Below, one piece after another: positions 1-6,959 of a DNA stretch of 6,959 nt (position 1 is the first letter of the stretch; every line of letters starts with the position of its first letter). The stretch is from Limnohabitans sp. (GTDB taxonomy: Bacteria > Pseudomonadota > Gammaproteobacteria > Burkholderiales > Burkholderiaceae_C), in assembly GCA_030729445.1 (NCBI GenBank), contig JANQXJ010000062.1:1-6959 (forward strand). The letters are read 5' to 3'. The position numbers and the translations under genes are program-made. Under the pieces are notes generated by a model. It searched no databases. It was not told the origin of the DNA and saw nothing but the letters and a program-made list of their open reading frames with translations.

Positions 1-3000
1 CTCCGGCGGATACGCTGCCAGACCCGCCCCGCCCACTGCCCCAAATCATCCAGGTAAGTGAACACCACCGGCACCACCAGCAAGCTGAGCACGGTGCTGG
101 TGAGCAGGCCGCCGATCACGGCGATCGCCATGGGGGAGCGGAAACTCGCATCGGCTGCGCCCCAACCCACTGCAATGGGCAACATGCCTGCGCCCATGGC
201 GATGGTGGTCATGACGATGGGGCGTGCCCGTTTGTGGCAAGCGTCCAGCATGGCATCCCAGCGGCTCATGGGGGGCACAGCGGGCTGATCCCCTTGGGCA
301 GGTTTGCCCCGCCGCGCCTCAATGGCGTATTCGACCAACAAAATGGAGTTTTTGGTGGCGATGCCCATGAGCATGATCAAGCCAATCAGCGAAGGCATGG
401 AGAAGCTCTTTTGCGCAATGAGCAAACCCACAAACGCGCCGCCCAGCGACAGCGGCAGTGCCGCCAAGATGGTGATGGGGTGCAAGAAGCCTTTGAACAG
501 CAGCACCAGCACGATGTAGATGCACAGCACACCGATCATCATGGCAAGGCCAAAGCTGGCGAACAGTTCACCCATGACTTCGGCGTCGCCCACTTCCACC
601 ACCTTGACGCCCGGCGGAAGGCTTTGCAGCGCAGGCAGTTTTTGCACCGCCGCTGTCACGTCACCCAGCGGCATGCCCGAGAGTTCAATCTCGAAGTTGA
701 TGTTGCGCTGGCGGTCGTAGCGGTCGATCACAGCAGGGCCACCCGCCACCTCGATGCTGGCGACCTGGCCGAGCATGACGGGGCCACGGCTGCCGGGCAC
801 CATCAAGCGCTCGAGCGTGGTCAGATCATGCCTCGACTCATCACCCAGTTTCACGACGATGGGCACTTGGCGCTCCGACAAATTGAGCTTGGGCAAAGCC
901 GCGTCGTAGTCGCCCAAGGTTGCAACACGCAAGGTGTCGCTGATGGCCGCGCTGGTCACGCCCAAATCGGCGGCCTTGGCAAAGTCGGGACGCACCGCGA
1001 TCTCGGGACGCACCAGGCTGGCGGTGGACGCGATCGAGCCCAAGCCCTGGATGGTGCGCAGGTCACGCTCCACGGCCATGGCGGCGGTTTGCAGGGCTTG
1101 CGGATCTTCGCCCGTGAGCACCAGCACGTATTTTTCGCCCGAGCCGCCCAGGCCCACTTTGCTGCGCACGCCGGGCAGTTGTTGCAAAGCTGTGCGGATG
1201 TCGTTTTCAATGACCTGCTTGCGTGGGCGTGTGCCGCGCTCGCTCAGCTGAATGGTGAGCGTGGCCTTGCGCACTTCGGCCGCGCCACCGCCCGCAAACG
1301 GGTCACTGCCCGCGCTGCCGCCGCCAATGGTGGTGTAGACGCTTTTCACGTCGTTCACCGTCATGAGCAGCGTGCGGGCGTGCTCGGCGCTGGCCTGGGT
1401 TTGCGCCAAGGTCGATCCCGGTGGCAGCTCCACATAGACCTGGGTTTGCGAGTTGTCGTCTGGCGGGATGAAGCCCTTGGGCAGCAAAGGCACCAGCATG
1501 ATGGAGCCGATGAAAAACAGCGTGGCCAGCACCATGGTGACCAAGCGGTGCCGCATGCACCAAGTGGCCCAAACCATGTAGCGCTTGAGCCAACCCGGCT
1601 CGTGCGCGGCCGTGACAATGGGCTTCAAAATGTAGGCTGCCATCATGGGCGTGAGCACCCGCGCCACCACCAGCGAGGCAAACACCGCCAGCGACGCCGT
1701 CCAGCCAAACTGCTTGAAGAACTTGCCCGGAATGCCGCTCATGAAGGCGGTGGGCAAAAACACCGCGATCAGGGTGAATGTGGTCGCAATCACCGCCAGA
1801 CCGATTTCGTCGGCCGCTTCCATGGCCGCCTGGTAGGGCGACTTGCCCATGCGCAAATGGCGCACGATGTTTTCCACCTCGACGATCGCGTCGTCCACCA
1901 GCACGCCGATCACCAAGGACAGCGCCAGCAAAGTCACCACGTTGATGGAAAAGCCCAAGTAGGCCATGCCAATGAAGGCCGGAATGACCGACAGCGGCAG
2001 CGCCACCGCCGACACAAACGTGGCCCGCCAATCGCGCAAGAACAGCCACACCACCAGCACCGCCAAAATCGCGCCTTCATAAAGCAGCACAAGCGAGCCG
2101 TTGTATTCCTCTTCCACCGGGGTCACGAAGTCGAAGGATTCTGTGATCTCGATGTCCGGGTTTTGCAGGCGGTAGTCGGCCAGCGCCTGGCGAACCAAGC
2201 GACCCACGGCCACTTCGCTCTCGCCCTTGCTGCGCACCACCTCAAAGCCGACCACAGGCACACCGTCCAAGGTGGCTGCCGAGCGGGCATCGGCCAGCGT
2301 GTCGCTCACCGTGGCCACCTGATCCAGACGAACACGGCCGCCTCGCGATGTGGCCAGCTCGATCTGGCCCACCTCTTGCGCCGTTTTAACGGTGGCCAAG
2401 GTGCGCACGGGTTGTTCGCCCGCGCCCAAATCCATGCGCCCGCCAGAACCCTCTTGTTGCACCTGCTTGAGTTGGCGCGACACTTCGGCCGCTGTGATGC
2501 CCAGCGATTGCAAGCGGTTCACATCGAGGGCCACACGCACCTCACGCGTCACACCGCCGACGCGGTTGACCGCACCCACACCGCGCAACGACAAAAGCTT
2601 GCGGGTGATGTCCTTGTCGACCAACCACGACAGCGCCTCGTCGTCCATGCGCGACGAGCGCACGGTGTAGGCCAACACGGGCGAACCCGCCAGGTTGAGC
2701 TTTTGCACCACCGGGTCACGCAGGTCGCCGGGCAAATCGGCCCGCACACCCTGGATGGCCGAGCGCACATCGTCCACCGCTTCTTGGGTGGGCTTTTCCA
2801 TGCGGAACTCGGCGGTGATCGACACCACGCCGTCTTGCACCTTGGTGGTGATGTGTTTGAGGCCTTGCAGCGGCGCCAGTGCGTTTTCGAGCTTACGGGC
2901 CACATCGGTTTCGAGCTGAGAAGGCGCAACCCCAGGCAAGCTGGCGGTCACCGAGATGGTGGGCACGTCCAGGTCCGGAAAGTTTTGCACTTTCATGGAC

Positions 3001-3092
3001 CCAAAAGCGATGAAGCCGGCCACCGTCAGCAGCACAAACAGCATGACGGCCGGGATCGGGTTGCGGATCGACCAAGAGGAGACGTTGAGCAT
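1..3092 (-). CDS. RND efflux pump, inner-membrane permease subunit (HAE-1/AcrB-like), 3' end cut by window edge
   Basis: This is the proton-driven inner-membrane pump of a tripartite efflux system, which takes up substrates from the periplasm or outer membrane leaflet and passes them to an outer-membrane channel. 1030 residues are visible with no stop; AcrB-type pumps have about 1020 to 1050, so only a short cytoplasmic tail is missing. The ATG at 3090-3092 is the first start after the adaptor stop codon. Seen in the translation: TM1 at about 13-31, a first periplasmic porter region to about 335, TM2-TM6 at about 336-490, TM7 near 518-535, a second porter region to about 845, then TM8-TM12 to about 1013. 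The duplicated layout is typical of RND pumps. TM4 carries GVLVDDAIVEVENI with D400 and D401, and TM10 carries GIATKNSILLVEY with K914; these match the AcrB proton-relay residues D407, D408 and K940. The Asp pair and Lys fit a drug/amphiphile (HAE-1) pump better than a metal (HME) pump. The actual substrate cannot be read from the sequence. Confidence 0.95.
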   Translation of the reverse strand, partial: MLNVSSWSIRNPIPAVMLFVLLTVAGFIAFGSMKVQNFPDLDVPTISVTASLPGVAPSQLETDVARKLENALAPLQGLKHITTKVQDGVVSITAEFRMEKPTQEAVDDVRSAIQGVRADLPGDLRDPVVQKLNLAGSPVLAYTVRSSRMDDEALSWLVDKDITRKLLSLRGVGAVNRVGGVTREVRVALDVNRLQSLGITAAEVSRQLKQVQQEGSGGRMDLGAGEQPVRTLATVKTAQEVGQIELATSRGGRVRLDQVATVSDTLADARSAATLDGVPVVGFEVVRSKGESEVAVGRLVRQALADYRLQNPDIEITESFDFVTPVEEEYNGSLVLLYEGAILAVLVVWLFLRDWRATFVSAVALPLSVIPAFIGMAYLGFSINVVTLLALSLVIGVLVDDAIVEVENIVRHLRMGKSPYQAAMEAADEIGLAVIATTFTLIAVFLPTAFMSGIPGKFFKQFGWTASLAVFASLVVARVLTPMMAAYILKPIVTAAHEPGWLKRYMVWATWCMRHRLVTMVLATLFFIGSIMLVPLLPKGFIPPDDNSQTQVYVELPPGSTLAQTQASAEHARTLLMTVNDVKSVYTTIGGGSAGSDPFAGGGAAEVRKATLTIQLSERGTRPRKQVIENDIRTALQQLPGVRSKVGLGGSGEKYVLVLTGEDPQALQTAAMAVERDLRTIQGLGSIASTASLVRPEIAVRPDFAKAADLGVTSAAISDTLRVATLGDYDAALPKLNLSERQVPIVVKLGDESRHDLTTLERLMVPGSRGPVMLGQVASIEVAGGPAVIDRYDRQRNINFEIELSGMPLGDVTAAVQKLPALQSLPPGVKVVEVGDAEVMGELFASFGLAMMIGVLCIYIVLVLLFKGFLHPITILAALPLSLGGAFVGLLIAQKSFSMPSLIGLIMLMGIATKNSILLVEYAIEARRGKPAQGDQPAVPPMSRWDAMLDACHKRARPIVMTTIAMGAGMLPIAVGWGAADASFRSPMAIAVIGGLLTSTVLSLLVVPVVFTYLDDLGQWAGRVWQRIRR

Positions 3093-3096
3093 GACG

Positions 3097-3102
3097 TCCC
3101 TT
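3097..3102 (-). promoter_or_regulatory. Ribosome binding site of the RND pump gene
   Basis: On the minus strand AAGGGA ends 4 bases before the ATG at 3092, and its first base is the last base of the adaptor's TAA stop codon. The spacing is slightly short but the purine run is clear. The overlap with the upstream stop suggests that the pump is translated by ribosomes finishing the adaptor, which supports one shared transcript. Confidence 0.6.
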
Positions 3103-4226
3103 TATTTGGTGGCAGGGGCAGCTGGTGCGGCTTGAGCGGCTGGCGCATCCACCACGCGCACGGTGTCGCCGTGGTTCAAGAAGGCACCGCCACTGGCCAC
3201 GACCCGGGCATCGGCTTTCAGGCCACTTGTCACCTCGATGCGTTCACCGCTTCGGCGTCCGGTTTGCACCTTGATCTGGCTAACCTTTTGCTCGGCCCCC
3301 ACGGTGTAGACATAGCTGAAACCATCGCGCACCACCACCGCCGCTTGCGGCACGGTGAGCGCCTGGCTTTGGCCCAGCGCGATCTCGCCTTGGGCGTACA
3401 TGCCTGCGCGGGCGCTGCCGGTTTGCGCTGGCAAGTCCACATACACCAGCGCGTTGCGGGTTTGGGCATCGACAGAAGGCGCCACCATGCGCACCTTGCC
3501 TTGCAACAGCTGGCCACTGGCGGCTTTGAGTTCCACGGGCGCACCCACCTGGATGCGGCCAATCTCGGCAGCGGTCACTTCAGCCCGCCACTCGATGCGG
3601 CCCTGGCGAATCAACCTGAACAACTCGGTGCCCGCGCCCACCACGCTGCCCACGGTGGCTTGCCTGGCCGAGACCACACCCGCATCGGGCGCACGCACCT
3701 GGGTTTGAGACAGTCGCACGTTTTGCAGCTGCACCATGGCGCGAGCGGACTGCACGCGGGCCACAGCTGAAGCCTCGGCGGCCAGCGCTTGACTCAATTG
3801 CGCCGCGCTGAAAAAGCCTTGCTGCTGCAGGCTGCGGGCGCGATCGGCCTGGGCCTTGGCCTCTTGGGCGCTGGCCGCTGCTTCGGCCAACGTGCCCTCG
3901 GCCTGCGCCAGCTCGGCCCGCAAGCTGTCGGCCTGCAAAACCGCCAGCACATCGCCACGCTGCACCCGGTCACCCACATTCACGCGCACCTCGGTGATTT
4001 TCAGGCCATTGGCCTCGGCCCCAACAATGGCTTCTTGCCAGGCGGCCAGGTTGCCGTTGGCGCTGATTTTTTGGGCCAGGCTGCCCATTTGGGGCGTGGC
4101 CACGGTGACCGTTAAGGAGGGTTTGGCGACACTCGGCGATTTGCCATCATCGGCAGCCCATGCCACACCGGCCGCCCCCGTCAATGCCCAAATTCCCGCC
4201 CATACCCAAACACCACATTTTTTCAT
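3102..4226 (-). CDS. RND efflux periplasmic adaptor (membrane fusion protein), complete
   Basis: This 374-residue adaptor would bridge the inner-membrane pump encoded 9 bases downstream to an outer-membrane channel. Residues 1-24 form a Sec-type signal peptide (MKK start, Trp/Ala-rich core, likely cleavage AWA|ADD). The Cys at position 4 is too early and in the wrong context for a lipobox, so the mature protein is probably not a lipoprotein. Domain order fits the family: first half of the lipoyl/biotinyl-like domain at about 66-99 (VRVNVGDRVQRGDVLAVL), an Ala/Gln/Glu-rich alpha-helical hairpin at about 100-172, the second lipoyl half at about 176-207 (VRAPDAGVVSARQATVGSVV), a beta-barrel at about 209-283, and a membrane-proximal domain at about 284-358. 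The tail from 361 is a low-complexity Ala/Pro run. Length is normal for the family. The start at 4226 is chosen because it gives the intact signal peptide; the upstream Shine-Dalgarno sequence (GTGAAG) is weak. The sequence does not reveal the substrate. Confidence 0.95.
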   Translation of the reverse strand: MKKCGVWVWAGIWALTGAAGVAWAADDGKSPSVAKPSLTVTVATPQMGSLAQKISANGNLAAWQEAIVGAEANGLKITEVRVNVGDRVQRGDVLAVLQADSLRAELAQAEGTLAEAAASAQEAKAQADRARSLQQQGFFSAAQLSQALAAEASAVARVQSARAMVQLQNVRLSQTQVRAPDAGVVSARQATVGSVVGAGTELFRLIRQGRIEWRAEVTAAEIGRIQVGAPVELKAASGQLLQGKVRMVAPSVDAQTRNALVYVDLPAQTGSARAGMYAQGEIALGQSQALTVPQAAVVVRDGFSYVYTVGAEQKVSQIKVQTGRRSGERIEVTSGLKADARVVASGGAFLNHGDTVRVVDAPAAQAAPAAPATK

Positions 4227-4241
4227 GACACTTCACTTTGC

Positions 4242-4263
4242 TTCACGCCTCAACGGCGAAGAA
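4242..4263 (-). repeat. Imperfect inverted repeat in the leader before the adaptor gene
   Basis: The plus strand has TTC-a-CGCC, a 5-base spacer, then GGCG-aa-GAA, an interrupted inverted repeat ending 16 bases upstream of the adaptor ATG. It lies just downstream of the candidate -10 element, where a repressor site or leader hairpin could act. The core is only four base pairs plus three, so chance is a serious alternative, and no regulator gene is in view. Confidence 0.2.
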
Positions 4264-4265
4264 CG

Positions 4266-4295
4266 AGTTTAGCGGTTGACCCTTGTGTTTGGCAT
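4266..4295 (-). promoter_or_regulatory. Weak sigma-70-like promoter candidate for the efflux operon
   Basis: On the minus strand ATGCCA (4295-4290, 4 of 6 matches to TTGACA) is followed after 18 bases by TAAACT (4271-4266, 4 of 6 matches to TATAAT). It would start transcription near 4259, about 30 bases before the adaptor ATG. Matches of this quality arise by chance, so this is only the best candidate in the 122-base gap. A promoter further upstream, or readthrough from glnE, is also possible. Confidence 0.25.
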
Positions 4296-4303
4296 TTCAC
4301 TTG

Positions 4304-4328
4304 AACGCACCAAGGACATGTGTGCGTC
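4304..4328 (-). terminator. Stem-loop after glnE, possible weak or attenuating terminator
   Basis: The minus strand reads GACGCAC, an 11-base loop, then GTGCGTT, giving a 7-base-pair stem that includes one G-T pair. It begins about 20 bases after the glnE stop codon. No run of T follows on the minus strand, so it does not look like a classical Rho-independent terminator. It could slow polymerase, protect the 3' end of the glnE message, or be chance. Its place between two unrelated transcription units is the main reason for listing it. Confidence 0.3.
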
Positions 4329-4348
4329 AGATCACGTTCCCAAAAGGC

Positions 4349-6959
4349 TCAGCCCATCACCACACGCCACAGCGCAAGCAAGGCCTCGCGCTCGGCGGTC
4401 AGGCTGGCCGGGTCCACCTGGGTGGGTTCTTCGTTCAGGCGGGCGCGGTGTTGCAGGCGACGCATTTCGCGGTAGGCATTCGCCGCGGCCTCGCCCACCC
4501 CCGCAGGCAGCAGCCCGGCACTTTCCGCACGTTGCAGCAAGGCAATGTTGCCCACGTTGTCGGCCAGCTCAGGTTGCGCTGCGGTGTTCAGCAGCACCAG
4601 ATACTGCACCGCAAACTCGGCGTCCACCATGCCCCCGGGGCTGTGTTTGACATCAAAATGGTCGGCTTTGACCGGGTGGCCTTGGCGCACGCGCTCGCGC
4701 ATGGCGACGATTTCGGCCTTGAGACTGGCGGCGTCGCGTGGGGCGCTGATGACGGCGTGGCGCACAGCATCAAAGCGGGGGGCGAGGCTTGGCAAGCCCA
4801 TGACAAAACGGGCGCGGGTCATGGCCTGGTGTTCCCAGGTCCAGGCGGTGTTGCTGCCGCGCTGCTGCTGGTAGTCGGCATAAGCTTCAAAGCGCGTGAC
4901 CAACAAGCCTGAGTTGCCGTTGGGTCTGAGCGCGGTGTCGATCTCGTACAGGTCGCTGTCGGCGGTTTTCACTGTCATCCAATTGATGAGTTTGCGCACA
5001 TAGGCGGCATAAATTTCCTGTGCGCGTTCGTCCTCGTCTTCATACACAAACACGATGTCCAGGTCGCTGCCATAACCGAGCTCCTTGCCGCCCAACTTGC
5101 CGTAAGCAATGATCGCAATCGCAGGTTCTTCGCGGTGCCGGGTTTTCAGGCGGCTCCAGCACCAGCGGGCGGTCACGCGCAGCACGGCCTCGGCCAAAGC
5201 GCTCAGGTCGTCGGCCACTTGTTCGACACTGAGCACGCCTTCGACGTCGCGTGCCAGCGTGCGGAACTGCTCGGCATGGTGGGCGCGGCGCAGCAAATTG
5301 AGCAGGCTTTCCTCGTCGTCTTCGCCCGTGCGCTGCAGCGCCACCAAGCGGGCCTGCAACTCGCTCTCGAATTCGGCGGCGTCAAAGCGGCTGTCAAACA
5401 GATTGCCCCCGGCCAGCTCGTCGATCACCCCCGGGTGTTGCAGCAGGTAGCGGGCAGGCCACTTGGCCGCGCCCAACAGGCGCAGCAGGCGTTCGTGCAC
5501 CGAAGGGCGCTCCAGCATCAGGGCCAAATAACTTTCGCGGCGCAGCAACGGCTCGATCCAGTCGACCATGCGCAGCACGGCTTCTTCGCTCACGCGCCCT
5601 GCGTCCAGCCACTGGGCGGTGCGCTGCAGCAGGCGCATCAGGCGCCCCCGGGCATCGTCGCGCAAGGACTGCACACGAGGGTTGTCGGCCCACTGCGCCA
5701 AGCGCTCGCGCACCGGGCCACTGAAGTCGCCCAGCACCGCGTCCAGATCGGCGTGTTCGCGGTTGGTTTTACCGGTTTTGCCGTTGCAGGTGTTGCACTC
5801 ACGGTCGCCACCGAGCAAGGTATCGAACTCTTGCGCCACCACTTCGCGGTGCGCATCCAATTCGCTCAAAAAAGCGCAGGCATTGGCGTGGCCCAGGGTC
5901 TGTGCCATCCAGGCCAGGTCGTCATCGCGGGTGGGCAGCACATGGGTTTGCTGGTCGTCCAGGTACTGGATGCGGTGTTCCACCTGGCGCAAAAACACAT
6001 AAGCCGCGCCCAGCGCGTCGGCCGTGGCCTGCGGCATGAGCCCGGCCTTGGCCACGCGCTGCAGGGCGTCCAGCGTGGGGCGGGTGCGCAACTCAGGGAA
6101 CTGCCCGCCGCGCACCACCTGCAGCAATTGCACGGTGAACTCGATCTCGCGGATGCCGCCGCGCGACAGCTTCACGTCGTTGGCGCGTTCGGGGTGGCCC
6201 GCGCTGCGCTTGGACGCATGGTCGCGAATTTGCTGGTGCAAGGTGCGCAGCGACTCGAACACGTTGTAGTCGAGGTAGCGGCGAAACACAAAAGGCAGCA
6301 CCACGCCACGCAGCGCTTGCGCCGAGCCATTGAGGACCGCACTGCGGGGCGCGACCACACGGCTTTTCATCCAGGCAAAACGCTCCCACTCGCGGCCTTG
6401 CACCAGCAAATACTCTTCAAGTGCATCGAGCGAGACCACGCTGGGGCCGGAATTGCCGTTGGGGCGCAGGGCCAAGTCCACCCGGAACACAAAGCCGTGC
6501 TCGGTGGTGTCACCAATCAGGGCGTACATGCGCTTGACGGCGCGGGTGAAGTATTCCTGGCACGAGACCTTGTTGCGGCCTTCGCTGTTGCCCAAGGTCT
6601 GGCCGTCTTCGTCATAAACATAAATCAGGTCGATGTCGCTCGACACGTTCAGCTCGCGGGCACCCAGTTTGCCCATGCCCACAATCCACATCTCGGCCCG
6701 CTGGCCGTCGGGCTTGGTCGGGGCGCCGTGCAAGGCATCCAGGTCGGCCATGACTTGCTGCCAGGCGATGTCGAGGGTAACTTCGGCCAACCAGGTCATG
6801 CCGTGGGTGACCACCGACAAATCGGCCTGACGGCTGCAGTCGAGCTGGGCCAGGCGCTCCAGCGTCAGCTGGCGCAACACGCGCAGGGCAGCGCTGGTGT
6901 CCAGTCCCTTGGCTTGCAGGGCGGCATAGGCTGCGTTCAGGCTGTCGCGGGTTGGGGGG
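4349..6959 (-). CDS. glnE: Bifunctional [glutamine synthetase] adenylyltransferase/adenylyl-removing enzyme, 5' end cut by window edge
   Basis: GlnE attaches AMP to, and removes it from, a tyrosine of glutamine synthetase in the cytoplasm, switching the enzyme off or on under PII protein and glutamine control. 869 residues are visible; E. coli GlnE has 946, so several tens of N-terminal residues lie outside. The frame stays open to position 6959, so the GTG at 6880 is an internal Val codon and not the start. Counting from the first full codon, the N-terminal (adenylyl-removing) nucleotidyltransferase domain has GMGKLGARELNVSSDIDLIY from residue 94, with metal-binding Asp 108 and 110, then LRPNGNSGP and GGIREIEFTVQ. 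The C-terminal (adenylylating) domain has AYGKLGGKELGYGSDLDIVF from residue 618, with Asp 632 and 634, then LRPNGNSGLLVT, TAWTWEHQAMTRAR and GGMVDAEFAVQYLV. Both active sites look intact. The stop is TGA at 4351-4349. An unusual linker (CNTCNGKTGKTN) sits near residues 388-399. No PII or glutamine synthetase gene is in view. Confidence 0.97.
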   Translation of the reverse strand, partial: PPTRDSLNAAYAALQAKGLDTSAALRVLRQLTLERLAQLDCSRQADLSVVTHGMTWLAEVTLDIAWQQVMADLDALHGAPTKPDGQRAEMWIVGMGKLGARELNVSSDIDLIYVYDEDGQTLGNSEGRNKVSCQEYFTRAVKRMYALIGDTTEHGFVFRVDLALRPNGNSGPSVVSLDALEEYLLVQGREWERFAWMKSRVVAPRSAVLNGSAQALRGVVLPFVFRRYLDYNVFESLRTLHQQIRDHASKRSAGHPERANDVKLSRGGIREIEFTVQLLQVVRGGQFPELRTRPTLDALQRVAKAGLMPQATADALGAAYVFLRQVEHRIQYLDDQQTHVLPTRDDDLAWMAQTLGHANACAFLSELDAHREVVAQEFDTLLGGDRECNTCNGKTGKTNREHADLDAVLGDFSGPVRERLAQWADNPRVQSLRDDARGRLMRLLQRTAQWLDAGRVSEEAVLRMVDWIEPLLRRESYLALMLERPSVHERLLRLLGAAKWPARYLLQHPGVIDELAGGNLFDSRFDAAEFESELQARLVALQRTGEDDEESLLNLLRRAHHAEQFRTLARDVEGVLSVEQVADDLSALAEAVLRVTARWCWSRLKTRHREEPAIAIIAYGKLGGKELGYGSDLDIVFVYEDEDERAQEIYAAYVRKLINWMTVKTADSDLYEIDTALRPNGNSGLLVTRFEAYADYQQQRGSNTAWTWEHQAMTRARFVMGLPSLAPRFDAVRHAVISAPRDAASLKAEIVAMRERVRQGHPVKADHFDVKHSPGGMVDAEFAVQYLVLLNTAAQPELADNVGNIALLQRAESAGLLPAGVGEAAANAYREMRRLQHRARLNEEPTQVDPASLTAEREALLALWRVVMG

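Noticed and set aside
1303..2049. Minus-strand open frame of 248 codons inside the pump gene
   Set aside because: It is an alternate frame of the pump-coding strand, with Gly/Ala/His-rich composition and no recognisable motif, while the true frame encodes TM4-TM7 and the porter region.
234..3770. Plus-strand open frame of 1178 codons
   Set aside because: The translation is a His/Arg/Gln/Ala-rich string with no domain pattern, and it lies exactly in the antisense codon register of a well-recognised RND pump and adaptor. Its openness follows from the lack of TTA, CTA and TCA codons in those genes.
3813..3925. Repeat-like Ala/Gln-rich stretch in the adaptor
   Set aside because: This is the low-complexity heptad-type composition expected of the alpha-helical hairpin of membrane fusion proteins; no tandem DNA repeat is present.
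4283..4912. Plus-strand open frame of 209 codons over the 3' part of glnE
   Set aside because: It overlaps the conserved C-terminal domain of glnE on the opposite strand, and its translation shows no family features.
6878..6880. GTG at 6880 as the start of glnE
   Set aside because: The frame continues open to the window edge with GlnE-like helical sequence (RDSLNAAYAALQAKGLDTSA). A start here would remove the first part of the N-terminal catalytic half.
1..6959. Mobile element, CRISPR array, tRNA or phage genes
   Set aside because: I saw no transposase or integrase motifs, no regularly spaced direct repeats, no tRNA-like cloverleaf and no change of composition. Three housekeeping-type genes fill almost all the bases.

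Overview
The window looks like an ordinary chromosomal segment of a GC-rich (roughly 60% or more G+C by eye) Gram-negative bacterium. The protein sequences suggest a betaproteobacterium, most likely of the order Burkholderiales and perhaps the family Comamonadaceae. That placement is an inference from sequence style and has not been tested by a search. All three genes lie on the minus strand and fill nearly the whole window, so transcription runs from high to low coordinates.

Layout, in the direction of transcription: (1) positions 6959 to 4349 carry glnE, the two-headed adenylyltransferase/adenylyl-removing enzyme that sets glutamine synthetase activity; its N-terminus lies beyond the right edge. 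(2) Positions 4348 to 4227 are a 122-base intergenic gap with a stem-loop and a weak promoter candidate. (3) Positions 4226 to 3102 carry a complete periplasmic adaptor (membrane fusion protein) of an RND efflux system, with a signal peptide. (4) Positions 3092 to 1 carry the matching RND inner-membrane pump of the HAE-1 (AcrB-like) type, with the proton-relay residues in place; only its last C-terminal residues are missing beyond the left edge.

The adaptor and pump genes are separated by 9 bases and almost certainly form one operon encoding two parts of a tripartite efflux machine. The outer-membrane channel and any dedicated regulator are not in the window. glnE belongs to nitrogen control and probably has no functional link to the pump; the two units are simply neighbours in the same direction.

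I found no mobile element, CRISPR array, tRNA, rRNA or other clear sign of a new system. The most striking unexplained pattern, an open frame of nearly 1200 codons on the plus strand (234 to 3770), is a shadow produced by codon choice in the two efflux genes. The observations left over are modest: a CxxC-containing micro-repeat in the GlnE linker, a Pro/Gln-rich insertion in a cytoplasmic loop of the pump, and the intergenic stem-loop.
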